From Desulfobacterium sp. (lineage in GTDB: Bacteria; Desulfobacterota; Desulfobacteria; Desulfobacterales; Desulfobacteraceae): a DNA stretch of 64,000 nt. Below are positions 27,181-35,656 of the stretch, piece by piece. Numbering within the stretch: the stretch's first letter is position 1; the number at the start of each line of letters is the position of its first letter. The notes under the pieces are model-generated. The model saw only the letters and a program-made list of their open reading frames with translations, searched no databases and was not told the origin of the DNA. The position numbers were made by a program, and so were the translations under genes. Where the stretch lies: assembly GCA_030145245.1 (NCBI GenBank), contig JAQYWC010000052.1:158489-222488 (forward strand), given 5' to 3'.

Positions 27181-27236
27181 TTGTTGGTTAAACACTCTTC
27201 TCCACTTGTTTAAATTTAATAAAGGGGTGATGCATT

Positions 27237-27794
27237 ATGATAAATGAGATATGCCAGGAGGCCCGTGACAGGATGGTCAAGTCTGTCCAGGCCCTTGAAA
27301 AAGAGATGACCCGGGTCCGCACAGGCCGGGCAACCATGACCATGCTCGACGGCGTCAAAGTGGATTACTACGGAACCTTGACCCCATTGAACCAGATGGC
27401 CTCTGTTGCCATTCCCGAGAGCCGGTTGATAACGGTTCAGCCCTGGGACGTCAGCGCCATCAAAGAGGTTGAAAAGGGAATTCTCAAGGCAAACATAGGG
27501 CTTACCCCTTCCAGTGACGGAAAGATTATCCGGATCTCCATTCCTCCCCTTACCGAGGAGAGGCGAAAGGAGATCGCCAAGACGGTTCACAACACCTGTG
27601 AAGATTTCAAGGTGGCCGTTCGAAATATCCGGCGGGATAGCAACGACACCCTTAAGTCCCTTCAAAAGGACGGGGATATTTCTGAGGATGAGAATTTTAA
27701 GGCCCAGAAGCTGGTCCAGGATATCACGGACGAGTTCATAAAGAAAATCGATGGTGTCTTTGGCGCCAAAGAGAAGGAAGTCCTTGAAATCTGA
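27237..27794 (+). CDS. frr: Ribosome recycling factor
   Basis: Splits post-termination ribosomes with EF-G. 185 residues: VKSVQALEKEMTRVRTGRATMTMLDGVKVDYYGTLTPLNQMA, followed by QPWD and a long helical C-terminus (RREIAKTVHNTCEDFKVAVRNIRRD). Normal length. Starts 56 bases after pyrH with AAAGGGG upstream; the 3' end overlaps the possible uppS start. Confidence 0.96.
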   Translation: MINEICQEARDRMVKSVQALEKEMTRVRTGRATMTMLDGVKVDYYGTLTPLNQMASVAIPESRLITVQPWDVSAIKEVEKGILKANIGLTPSSDGKIIRISIPPLTEERRKEIAKTVHNTCEDFKVAVRNIRRDSNDTLKSLQKDGDISEDENFKAQKLVQDITDEFIKKIDGVFGAKEKEVLEI

Positions 27795-28551
27795 TCCGGC
27801 CGAACCATACGGCATTGATTTGAAAACACTTCCCCGGCACGTTGCCGTGATCATGGACGGCAACGGCAGGTGGGCAAAAAAGCGGCTCATGAACCGGGTC
27901 AACGGGCATAAGCAGGGATCTGAAACGGTCCGCGCCCTTGTCACCGCATGCCGTGAAATAGGAATAGAGGTCCTGACCCTCTACGCCTTTTCAACAGAAA
28001 ACTGGTCTCGGCCTGCTGCAGAGGTGACCGCACTGATGGCCCTCCTCAAGCGGTTCCTGCGTTCCGAACGGGACGATTTGGACAGCAAGGGGATCCGCCT
28101 CAACGTGATCGGCCAGAAATACCGGCTGCCCGCTGATGTGCAGACAGAGATCGATGGTGCCACCCTTCAGACCCGCAATAACACCGGCATGGTTCTGAAC
28201 CTTGCCTTAAGTTACGGGGGCAGGGAGGAGATCACCATGGCGGCGAAGCGCCTTGCAGAGGATCTTGCCTCTGGAAAAATTCTTGCCGACGATATTACGG
28301 AAACAGCTCTGGCAGACCGTCTTTATACAGGTGGTCTGCCGGATCCTGATATTGTCATCCGAACCAGCGGGGAGATGCGGTTGAGCAATTTTCTGCTGTG
28401 GCAGGCAGCCTACGCTGAAATCTTTATCACTGATACCCTGTGGCCCGATTTTTCCAAACAGGAATTTCTCGATATTGTCAGGGAATATCAGACCCGGGAC
28501 CGCAGGTACGGAAAGGTCGTATGCACCTCAAACGATGGATCACAGCAGTAG
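27751..28551 (+). CDS. uppS: Isoprenyl (undecaprenyl) diphosphate synthase
   Basis: Condenses isopentenyl units to the C55 carrier of cell-wall synthesis. LPRHVAVIMDGNGRWAKKR (catalytic Asp and P-site), TLYAFSTENWSRP, and DIVIRTSGEMRLSNFLLWQAAYAE are all diagnostic. The first ATG (27751) lies inside frr. A TTG at 27784, just behind AAGGAAG, would shorten the overlap and is perhaps the true start. The gene overlaps cdsA by 31 bases. Confidence 0.94.
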   Translation: MVSLAPKRRKSLKSDPAEPYGIDLKTLPRHVAVIMDGNGRWAKKRLMNRVNGHKQGSETVRALVTACREIGIEVLTLYAFSTENWSRPAAEVTALMALLKRFLRSERDDLDSKGIRLNVIGQKYRLPADVQTEIDGATLQTRNNTGMVLNLALSYGGREEITMAAKRLAEDLASGKILADDITETALADRLYTGGLPDPDIVIRTSGEMRLSNFLLWQAAYAEIFITDTLWPDFSKQEFLDIVREYQTRDRRYGKVVCTSNDGSQQ

Positions 28552-29324
28552 TCCTTGTACCCCTCCTCTTTCTTCTCCTTTTAAAAGGAACCCCAATTGC
28601 TTTCTCCGTTCTGGTGGCCCTGGTCACCCTTCTCGGTCTGAAAGAGTACTTCACTATTATCGGCGGTGTCGGCACTAAACTCCCACTTACGGTTTCGATT
28701 CCAGCCTATGGCATGGGACTGGCCGTCATTTGGGCCGCCCACACGGCCGGAGCCGGGGGAGCCCTTGCCATGGTTGCCCTCAACCTTGTTCTGCTCGCCC
28801 TGGTGGTGGTTTTTCAATTTTCACCGGATTCGTCAATCCTTGATGCTGCGAGAAAGCAAATCCAGGGGATCGTCTACCTTCCCATGTTTTTGTCATTCCT
28901 TGTCCTGATCCGCAATTCGGATCAGGGGGCGGTCTGGATCATCTGGACGTTTCTCATTATTGCCGCAAGCGACACCGGTGCCTATTACTGTGGTACCTAC
29001 TTTGGTAAACGCCCCCTTTCCCCAAGGGTGAGCCCCAACAAGACCGTTGAGGGATCTGCCGCCGGGATAGTTTCAGCCGTTGTCATCGGGCTTTGTTTCA
29101 GCCAGCTCTTTGTCCCGGGAATTTCCCCTGTCCAGGCGATACTCTTTTCGATCATCGCAGCAGCTGCCGGGCAGGTGGGGGACCTCTTTGAATCGGCATT
29201 GAAGCGCAGGGGCAAGATCAAGGATTCAGGATCGATTCTGCCCGGTCATGGCGGAATCCTGGACCGTATCGACGGCCTCATCTTCGCCCTGCCCATCGCC
29301 TTTGCGTTCAAGACCCTATTGTGA
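28521..29324 (+). CDS. cdsA: Phosphatidate cytidylyltransferase
   Basis: Makes CDP-diacylglycerol at the inner membrane. 267 residues from ATG 28521 (MHLKRWITAVVLVPLL). About eight membrane helices are followed by the family signature SPNKTVEGSAAGIV and LKRRGKIKDSGSILPGHGGILDRIDGL. The frame is open upstream to a GTG at 28440, but that part is shadowing uppS. Confidence 0.94.
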   Translation: MHLKRWITAVVLVPLLFLLLLKGTPIAFSVLVALVTLLGLKEYFTIIGGVGTKLPLTVSIPAYGMGLAVIWAAHTAGAGGALAMVALNLVLLALVVVFQFSPDSSILDAARKQIQGIVYLPMFLSFLVLIRNSDQGAVWIIWTFLIIAASDTGAYYCGTYFGKRPLSPRVSPNKTVEGSAAGIVSAVVIGLCFSQLFVPGISPVQAILFSIIAAAAGQVGDLFESALKRRGKIKDSGSILPGHGGILDRIDGLIFALPIAFAFKTLL

Positions 29325-29337
29325 TTGCTGACAACTT

Positions 29338-30489
29338 ATGAAACGACTATCCATCTTAGGCTCCACAGGTTCTATTGGAACCAGCGCACTTGATGTTGTT
29401 GCCATGCATTCTGACCGGTTCGACGTCAGGGTGCTTGCCGCAGCAACCAATGTTGATCTCCTTGCCCGCCAGATCCAACGCTTTAAACCCGAAACCGTTG
29501 TGGTGATCGATGAGTTCCATGCCAATAAGCTGAAGGAGCGTGTTTCCGGAAACCATATCCCCGAGATTGTGTTTGGCGATCAGGGGTATGCCCATGCCGC
29601 AAGCCACGATAATGTCGACCTGGTGCTTTTGGCCATGGTGGGCGCCGCAGGGCTGATGCCTGCCATGGCCGCCATCGAGGCCCAAAAAGAGGTCGCCCTT
29701 GCTAACAAAGAAACCCTGGTGATGGCTGGGGAACTGGTCATGGGCCTTGCAAGGGAAAAGGGCGTGACCATCCTGCCCGTGGACAGTGAGCACTCTGCCA
29801 TATTCCAGTGCCTTGCCGGAAACCGGGACAGGGATGCAAAAAAGATTTTTCTCACAGCCTCCGGCGGTCCGTTTCGCAAGACACCGGCCGAAAGGTTTGC
29901 TGCCATCAAACCCGAGGACGCCCTGAGTCATCCTACCTGGAACATGGGGTGCAAGATTTCCATTGATTCCGCCACCCTTATGAACAAGGGGCTGGAGATC
30001 ATCGAGGCGGTTCATCTCTTTGACATGCCGGTGGAACAGGTGGAGGTGCTGGTTCATCCCCAGAGTATCGTGCATTCAATGGTGGGTTACAATGACGGGT
30101 CTGTCATGGCACAGATGGGCGTCCCTGACATGAAAACCGCTATTTCCCTTGCCTTTTCCTGGCCGGAACGCCTCGATCTCGGCCTTGATTTTCCTGATTT
30201 TACTTCGCTTAACAAGGGACTCTCTTTCGAGGCACCGGACACAGAACGTTTTCCATCCATCGGATTTGCCGTTGAGGCGTGCACCCAAAAGGGTACCCTG
30301 CCTGCTGTCATGAACGCGGCCAATGAAGTTGCGGTTGAGGCATTCCTTGGTTTAAAGATCGGTTTTCCCGGGATCTTCAGGATTGTCGAGACCACCATGG
30401 CGCGCCACAACAGGGTTGACTCTCCCACGCTTTCCGATATAGTTGAAGCAGACTCTTGGGCAAGGCATACGGCCGAAGCCCTTATTTAG
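29338..30489 (+). CDS. dxr: 1-deoxy-D-xylulose-5-phosphate reductoisomerase
   Basis: Second step of the MEP isoprenoid pathway, making MEP with NADPH. 383 residues; the NADPH motif is LGSTGSIGTSALDV, active-site motifs are ALANKETLVMAGELV, LPVDSEHSAIFQCL, LTASGGPFR and WNMGCKISIDSATLMNKGLEIIEA. Together with uppS it supplies the isoprenoid carrier for the wall. Follows cdsA by 13 bases. Confidence 0.96.
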   Translation: MKRLSILGSTGSIGTSALDVVAMHSDRFDVRVLAAATNVDLLARQIQRFKPETVVVIDEFHANKLKERVSGNHIPEIVFGDQGYAHAASHDNVDLVLLAMVGAAGLMPAMAAIEAQKEVALANKETLVMAGELVMGLAREKGVTILPVDSEHSAIFQCLAGNRDRDAKKIFLTASGGPFRKTPAERFAAIKPEDALSHPTWNMGCKISIDSATLMNKGLEIIEAVHLFDMPVEQVEVLVHPQSIVHSMVGYNDGSVMAQMGVPDMKTAISLAFSWPERLDLGLDFPDFTSLNKGLSFEAPDTERFPSIGFAVEACTQKGTLPAVMNAANEVAVEAFLGLKIGFPGIFRIVETTMARHNRVDSPTLSDIVEADSWARHTAEALI

Positions 30490-30502
30490 CAAGGAAGGTA
30501 TT

Positions 30503-31573
30503 ATGGGTCATTCATTGATTGCATTTGTAGTCGTGCTTGGGGTGCTGATTTTTTTTCACGAATTGGGGCATTTCCTGGTTGCACGGCTTTTTGGTGTTGG
30601 TGTTGAAACCTTTTCCCTGGGATTCGGGCCAAAGGTTTACAAGAAAAAGATCGGATTGACAGATTACTGTCTTTCCATGATTCCCCTTGGCGGATACGTG
30701 AAGATGGTGGGTGAGGACCCGGATGCCAAAATTTCTGACAGGGACCTCTCCCTCTCATTTACCCACAAGAAACTTTATCAGAAGGCCCTTATCGTGGCCG
30801 CAGGCCCGGTGTTCAACTTTTTGCTGGCCATTCTGATCTTTTACGTGCTGTTTCAGGTGTCCGGAAGCTATTATGTCAAAGCTGTGGTTGGAACCGTGGC
30901 CGACAACACGCCGGCGCTCTCTGCCGGTATAAAGCCCGGGGACCAGATTGTGGGCATTGACGGAATAGAGGTCCAATCATGGGACGATATGGTGGCCCTC
31001 ATTGGCAAGGCAAAGGGAACCTCCCTTGAACTCCTTATTAAGAGGGGCGACAGGAACCTGAGCATCAACATTGTTCCGGCAATTTCGACCACCACCAACA
31101 TTTTCGGGGAGACCATTGAAAAGCCCATGATCGGCATTTCAGCTTCGGGCGAGATGGTCAACGAACCCCTAAACCCGGTCCAGGCCATGGGAACAGCCCT
31201 GGTAAGAACCTGGGAGATCTGCCGGCTCACGGTCCTCTCCGTGGTGAAGATCTTCAGTGGATCGATCTCTCCCAAAACCCTGGGCGGACCGATCATGATC
31301 GCTCAGATTGCAGGGCAGCAGGCCCAGGCCGGTATGGCCAACCTGGCTATTTTCATTGCCATGCTGAGCATCAACCTTGGTATTATCAATCTTTTTCCCG
31401 TGCCCGTGCTTGACGGCGGTCATCTTCTCTTCTTCGGTGTCGAGGCTGTCATGGGAAAACCCGCAAGCGAGGGACTCCGGGAAAAGGCCAACCAACTCGG
31501 CATCGTGCTTCTCCTGGCCCTTATGGTATTTGTTTTTTATAACGATATACTAAGACTTTTTAATGGTGGATAA
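30503..31573 (+). CDS. rseP: RIP metalloprotease RseP (site-2 protease)
   Basis: Intramembrane zinc protease acting on anti-sigma factors and remnant signal peptides. 356 residues from ATG 30503 with AAGGAAGG upstream. The first helix carries HELGH (VLIFFHELGHFLVARLFGVGVETFSLGFG), there is a single PDZ domain (ALSAGIKPGDQIVGIDGIEVQSWDD), and LFPVPVLDGGHLLFF supplies the third zinc ligand. One PDZ instead of two as in E. coli. Confidence 0.95.
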   Translation: MGHSLIAFVVVLGVLIFFHELGHFLVARLFGVGVETFSLGFGPKVYKKKIGLTDYCLSMIPLGGYVKMVGEDPDAKISDRDLSLSFTHKKLYQKALIVAAGPVFNFLLAILIFYVLFQVSGSYYVKAVVGTVADNTPALSAGIKPGDQIVGIDGIEVQSWDDMVALIGKAKGTSLELLIKRGDRNLSINIVPAISTTTNIFGETIEKPMIGISASGEMVNEPLNPVQAMGTALVRTWEICRLTVLSVVKIFSGSISPKTLGGPIMIAQIAGQQAQAGMANLAIFIAMLSINLGIINLFPVPVLDGGHLLFFGVEAVMGKPASEGLREKANQLGIVLLLALMVFVFYNDILRLFNGG

Positions 31574-31575
31574 AA

Positions 31576-34500
31576 ATGATCTCCTGTATCGAGATTGCCT
31601 TAAAGCCCGACCTTTTTGATGCGGAAGCCGCAAGTTTCAAAAAAAAGGCTTTTGATTACTTCGATATTGATCTTTTAGACGTCAGAACCATCAACCTTGT
31701 CACCCTGGAAGCTGATTTTAACCAGGATCAGCTTCTGGTGATAAAGGATGAGATCCTCACCAACCCCGTTACCCAGGTTTCCTCCCTCTCTCCCCTGAAT
31801 TTTGAATTTGACTGGTGCATCTGGATCGGCCTCAGGCCGGGTGTCCGGGACAACCCTGCAAGCACGGCTGTTGAGGCCGTGGAAGATCTGTTGAAGCGAA
31901 AGTTCCAGCCGGAAGAAGGGGTGTACACCTCCAAACGCTACGCCATCAAGGGGGACGGCCTTAACCGGGAACAGATCGAAACCCTGGCCAAGGAGCTTCT
32001 CTCCAACCCCATCATCCAGCAGTGGCAGGTGTTCGCAGCCGATCAGTGGAATCCGGAAACCGGGGCCGGCACAAAGCCTGCCAAGGTGCTGCTGGACCAT
32101 GAGCCTGAGTTTGCGGTCCTGAGCATCGGCTCGGACCAGGAGCTCCAGGAGATCAGCGACCAGCGCAATCTTGCCCTCAATCCCCGGGACATCCCGGTTA
32201 TCCGGGCGTATTTTCTGGATCCTGCGGTGCGAAAAACAAGGGCGAAAACAGGACTTGCCGAGCCCACCGATCTGGAGCTTGAGTACATCTCCCAGGCCCG
32301 GAGCGACCATTGCAACCACAACACCTTCCAGGGTGTGTTCACCTACCTTGACCGGGAAACCGGCGAAACCTGCATCGAATCCAACCTTTTTAAAACCTAT
32401 ATCAAAGATCCCACCCTTGCGCTCAAGGACCAGAAGTCCTGGGTGGTGTCTGTGCTCTGGGACAATGCCGGTGTGGGACGGTTTGACGAGACAAACAATT
32501 ACGTTATCACGGGAGAGACCCACAATTCCCCCTCCAATATGGAGGCCTACGGCGGGGCCATCACCGGCATTGTCGGTGTTTACCGGGACCCCATGGGCAC
32601 GGGCCTTGGATCCCGGCTCATCATGGGGAGCTATGGATACTGCGTCGGAGAGATCGACTATGACGGCCCCCTGACACCGCCCCTCCATCCCCGGCGGCTC
32701 CTTGACGGGGTTGTGGAAGGGGTCAAGGACGGCGGCAACAAGAGCGGGGTGCCCACCACCTTCGGCCAGACCCTCTTCAACAGCGGCTACATGGGGAAAA
32801 GCCTGGTGTTTGTCACGGCCCTGGGCATCATGCCGGCCAGGGTAAAGGACCAGCCAAGCCATGAAAAGGCGACCCATCCCGGGGATCTCATCGTCATGAG
32901 CGGGGGCAGGGTGGGCAAGGACGGCATCCACGGGGTCACGGCCTCGTCCGAGGTGCTTTCGGAAACCACGCCGGCCGGCCATGTTCAGATCGGCGATCCC
33001 TACACCCAGAAGAAGATGCACGATTTCCTTTTGGCTGCACGGGACGAGGGACTCTACGGATTCATCACGGACAACGGCGGCGGTGGCCTCTCCTCGTCCG
33101 TGGGTGAGTCGGCCATGATCAGCAACGGTTGCGAGGTAGCCTTGGAAAAGGTGCCCCTCAAGTACGAGGGGCTGGACATGTGGGAGATCTGGATCTCGGA
33201 ATCCCAGGAGCGCATGACCATTGCCGTACACCCCGATAATATCGGCCGGTTCATGGAACTTTCGGCCGAGCATGCCGTGGAGAGTACGGTGATCGGTACC
33301 TACACCGACACGGGTAAGCTCCACATCAGGTACAACGGCAAAACCTGTGCATATGTGGACATGGACCTCCTTGAAAAGGGATTTCCCGACTGGGAGTTCG
33401 ATGCCGTGTGGACCTCTCCTGAAAACCGGGGACTCATGGAGCCTGTCCTTGGGGAGCCCCGGGACTATGAAAAGCTTTTTTGCGATATGCTCGCCAGGCC
33501 CAACATCTGCTCCAAGGAGTGGATCTCAAGGCAGTATGACCACGAGGTCCAGGGGGGAAGCGTTGTCAAACCCCTGGTGGGCGTGAACCGCAACATTCCG
33601 TCGGACGCATCCATGATCCGGCCGGTGCTCGATTCCAAAAAGGGACTGGCCTTTTCCCAGGCCCTGCTTCCCTGGTACTCCAGGATCGACGCCTTTCACA
33701 TGATGACCTGCACCATTGACGAGGCCGTTCGCCGGATCATCGCCGTGGGCGGCACCCTTGATCACATGGGCGGGGTTGACAACTTCTGCTGGCCCTACAT
33801 CGGGTATGATCCCATCAAAAATCCCGACGGCAAGTTCAAGGCCGCCCAGCTCGTACGGGCCTGCCGGGCATTGAAGCAGGCCTGCATGGCCTATGGCATA
33901 CCGCTTCTCTCGGGCAAGGATTCCATGTACGTGGACGGGCATCTCACGGGCGGGTACGGCGAGTCCGTCAAGGTGTCGGCCCTTCCGACCATGCAGTTCT
34001 CAGCCACCGGCGTGGTGGCGGATTTCACAAAGGCGGTCACCATGGATTCCAAGATGGACGGGGATCTTGTCTATGTGCTCGGGGATACCCTGAACGAACT
34101 TGGGGCATCTGAATACTATGAGCTCATGGGAACCACCGGGCTTAAGGTGCCTGAGGTCTCGTTTGAACGGTTCAAGGTGGTGTACAAGGCCCTTTCCAAG
34201 GTCATTGACCAGGAGATCGTTGCCTCCGCCCACGCTGTTGCAAGGGGCGGGCTTGGTGTCCATCTGGCCCTGTGCGCCATGGCAGGCGGCCTTGGCGTGG
34301 AGATCGATCTTGCCCGGGTGCCAAAGGACAGCGCCAGGGGAGAATTGAGGCATGATACCCTGCTTTTTTCCGAATCTGCCGGGCGATTCGTCGTCACCAT
34401 TGCCAGGGAGAACAGGGAGACGTTTGAAAAGCTGTTCAAGGGCATGGCGTGTGCCTGTGTGGGCCGTGTCACCAACGATCACCAATCCTTGAAAATCAAT

Positions 34501-34578
34501 GGCTTTGACGGCAATCCCCTGGTGGATCTGGCTGTCGCCACCTTGGAAACCGTCTGGCTTATGCCTTTCGCTTCTTAG
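31576..34578 (+). CDS. purL: Phosphoribosylformylglycinamidine synthase, large synthetase subunit
   Basis: ATP-dependent amidation of FGAR in purine synthesis. 1000 residues, longer than the ~740 of the small Bacillus-type PurL and shorter than the 1300-residue fused enzyme. It has a PurS-like N-terminal region (~residues 1-170), two AIRS-type halves with SDHCNHNTFQGVF, ETHNSPSNMEAYGGAITGIVG, DNGGGGLSSSVGESA, and VARGGLGVHLALCAMAGGLG. The glutaminase is not fused but is encoded by the next plus-strand gene. It follows rseP by 2 bases. Confidence 0.94.
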   Translation: MISCIEIALKPDLFDAEAASFKKKAFDYFDIDLLDVRTINLVTLEADFNQDQLLVIKDEILTNPVTQVSSLSPLNFEFDWCIWIGLRPGVRDNPASTAVEAVEDLLKRKFQPEEGVYTSKRYAIKGDGLNREQIETLAKELLSNPIIQQWQVFAADQWNPETGAGTKPAKVLLDHEPEFAVLSIGSDQELQEISDQRNLALNPRDIPVIRAYFLDPAVRKTRAKTGLAEPTDLELEYISQARSDHCNHNTFQGVFTYLDRETGETCIESNLFKTYIKDPTLALKDQKSWVVSVLWDNAGVGRFDETNNYVITGETHNSPSNMEAYGGAITGIVGVYRDPMGTGLGSRLIMGSYGYCVGEIDYDGPLTPPLHPRRLLDGVVEGVKDGGNKSGVPTTFGQTLFNSGYMGKSLVFVTALGIMPARVKDQPSHEKATHPGDLIVMSGGRVGKDGIHGVTASSEVLSETTPAGHVQIGDPYTQKKMHDFLLAARDEGLYGFITDNGGGGLSSSVGESAMISNGCEVALEKVPLKYEGLDMWEIWISESQERMTIAVHPDNIGRFMELSAEHAVESTVIGTYTDTGKLHIRYNGKTCAYVDMDLLEKGFPDWEFDAVWTSPENRGLMEPVLGEPRDYEKLFCDMLARPNICSKEWISRQYDHEVQGGSVVKPLVGVNRNIPSDASMIRPVLDSKKGLAFSQALLPWYSRIDAFHMMTCTIDEAVRRIIAVGGTLDHMGGVDNFCWPYIGYDPIKNPDGKFKAAQLVRACRALKQACMAYGIPLLSGKDSMYVDGHLTGGYGESVKVSALPTMQFSATGVVADFTKAVTMDSKMDGDLVYVLGDTLNELGASEYYELMGTTGLKVPEVSFERFKVVYKALSKVIDQEIVASAHAVARGGLGVHLALCAMAGGLGVEIDLARVPKDSARGELRHDTLLFSESAGRFVVTIARENRETFEKLFKGMACACVGRVTNDHQSLKINGFDGNPLVDLAVATLETVWLMPFAS

Positions 34579-34657
34579 CTCTGATTTTCATGTTACTTTG
34601 GCAAGAGAATCACAAACTTTTTTTGGGTTCTGGCTTGTCCAGGTTAGGAGATATGGT

Positions 34658-35479
34658 ATGAAAGAGGTAAAAGCGCTCGTATTAACCGGATTCGGACTCA
34701 ACTGCGACATGGAGACCGCCTACGCCTTTGAGCTCGCAGGGGCAACGGCCCAGCGCATCCACATCAATGCCCTGGTCAATCACAAGGTGGATCTGGACGA
34801 TTTCCACATCCTTGCCTTTGGCGGCGGATTCAGCTGGGGAGACGACCACGGGGCAGGGGTGGTACAGGCCCTGAAGCTGAAAAATCACCTGGGCGACCAA
34901 CTCCTCTCCTTTGTTGAAAAGGGCCGCCTTGTCATTGGGATCTGTAACGGTTTCCAGACCCTGGTCAACCTGGGCCTTCTGCCGGGACTGGACAATGATT
35001 ACCGGGCAAGGACCGTGGCATTGACCTGGAACGACTGCGGAAATTTCAGGGACCAGTGGGTCACCCTCAAGGGAAACGAAGAAAGTCCCTGTGTCTTTAC
35101 CAAGGGGATGACCACGGCGGACATGCCGGTCCGGCACGGTGAAGGCAAGTTTGTGACGGACAAGAAGCTCCTGGACCGGCTCATTGCTAACAACCAGGTG
35201 GTGTTCCGGTATGCCGATGAAAACAACGCGCCTGCAAAGGGAACATTCCCCATGAACCCCAACGGCTCCATGGACGACATCGCCGGCATCTGCGATCCCA
35301 CGGGCAGGGTCTTCGGGCTCATGCCCCACCCGGAAGCCTATAACCACCCCACCAACCATCCGGACTGGACAAGAGAGAAAGAGGCGCTGAAACGCCAGGG
35401 TAAATCCCTGGATACGGGGCTTACTCCCGGCATCCGCATCTTCAAGAACGGTGTTGATTACATGGCCTCCATTCTCTAA
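34658..35479 (+). CDS. purQ: Phosphoribosylformylglycinamidine synthase, glutaminase subunit
   Basis: Class I glutamine amidotransferase supplying ammonia to PurL. 273 residues from ATG 34658 with TTAGGAG upstream. VLTGFGLNCDMETAYAFELAGA, LAFGGGFSWGDDHGAG, the nucleophile Cys in VIGICNGFQTLVNLGLLPG, and the catalytic His/Glu in GLMPHPEAY. It is longer than Bacillus PurQ and matches the C-terminal domain of the large fused enzymes. Directly after purL. Confidence 0.94.
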   Translation: MKEVKALVLTGFGLNCDMETAYAFELAGATAQRIHINALVNHKVDLDDFHILAFGGGFSWGDDHGAGVVQALKLKNHLGDQLLSFVEKGRLVIGICNGFQTLVNLGLLPGLDNDYRARTVALTWNDCGNFRDQWVTLKGNEESPCVFTKGMTTADMPVRHGEGKFVTDKKLLDRLIANNQVVFRYADENNAPAKGTFPMNPNGSMDDIAGICDPTGRVFGLMPHPEAYNHPTNHPDWTREKEALKRQGKSLDTGLTPGIRIFKNGVDYMASIL

Positions 35480-35497
35480 AAAATATACGGGTTCAAT

Positions 35498-35582
35498 GGG
35501 GTCAGGCTTTCTTTAGTTCGCTTTTTGCGAGTTTGGCCCCATTTCAGTTTGCGAAAAAGCGCAATAAAAAAAGCCTGACCCC
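35498..35582. repeat. 85-bp palindromic REP-like element with GGGGTCAGGC ends
   Basis: GGGGTCAGGC (35498-35507) and GCCTGACCCC (35573-35582) are perfect inverted ends. Inner arms CGCTTTTTGCGA and GCGAAAAAGCG also pair, and a central GGCCCC/ATTTCAG loop separates them. A half-copy is at 2375-2430. This is the kind of dispersed element mobilised by RAYT-type transposases; it may double as the purQ terminator. Confidence 0.7.
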
Positions 35583-35656
35583 GGCTATCGTAACCAAATA
35601 AAGAGAGATCTTTATTTTGCTTCACAGGCCCACCCCCTATAATCAGGAAGGACATT

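Noticed and set aside
31675..33324. 549-codon open frame antisense to purL
   Set aside because: Shadow of a long, GC-rich third-position gene; no recognisable motifs. The same holds for large antisense frames in rnj (3875-4567), prfA (22887-24098) and the alpha-2-macroglobulin gene (36485-37684).
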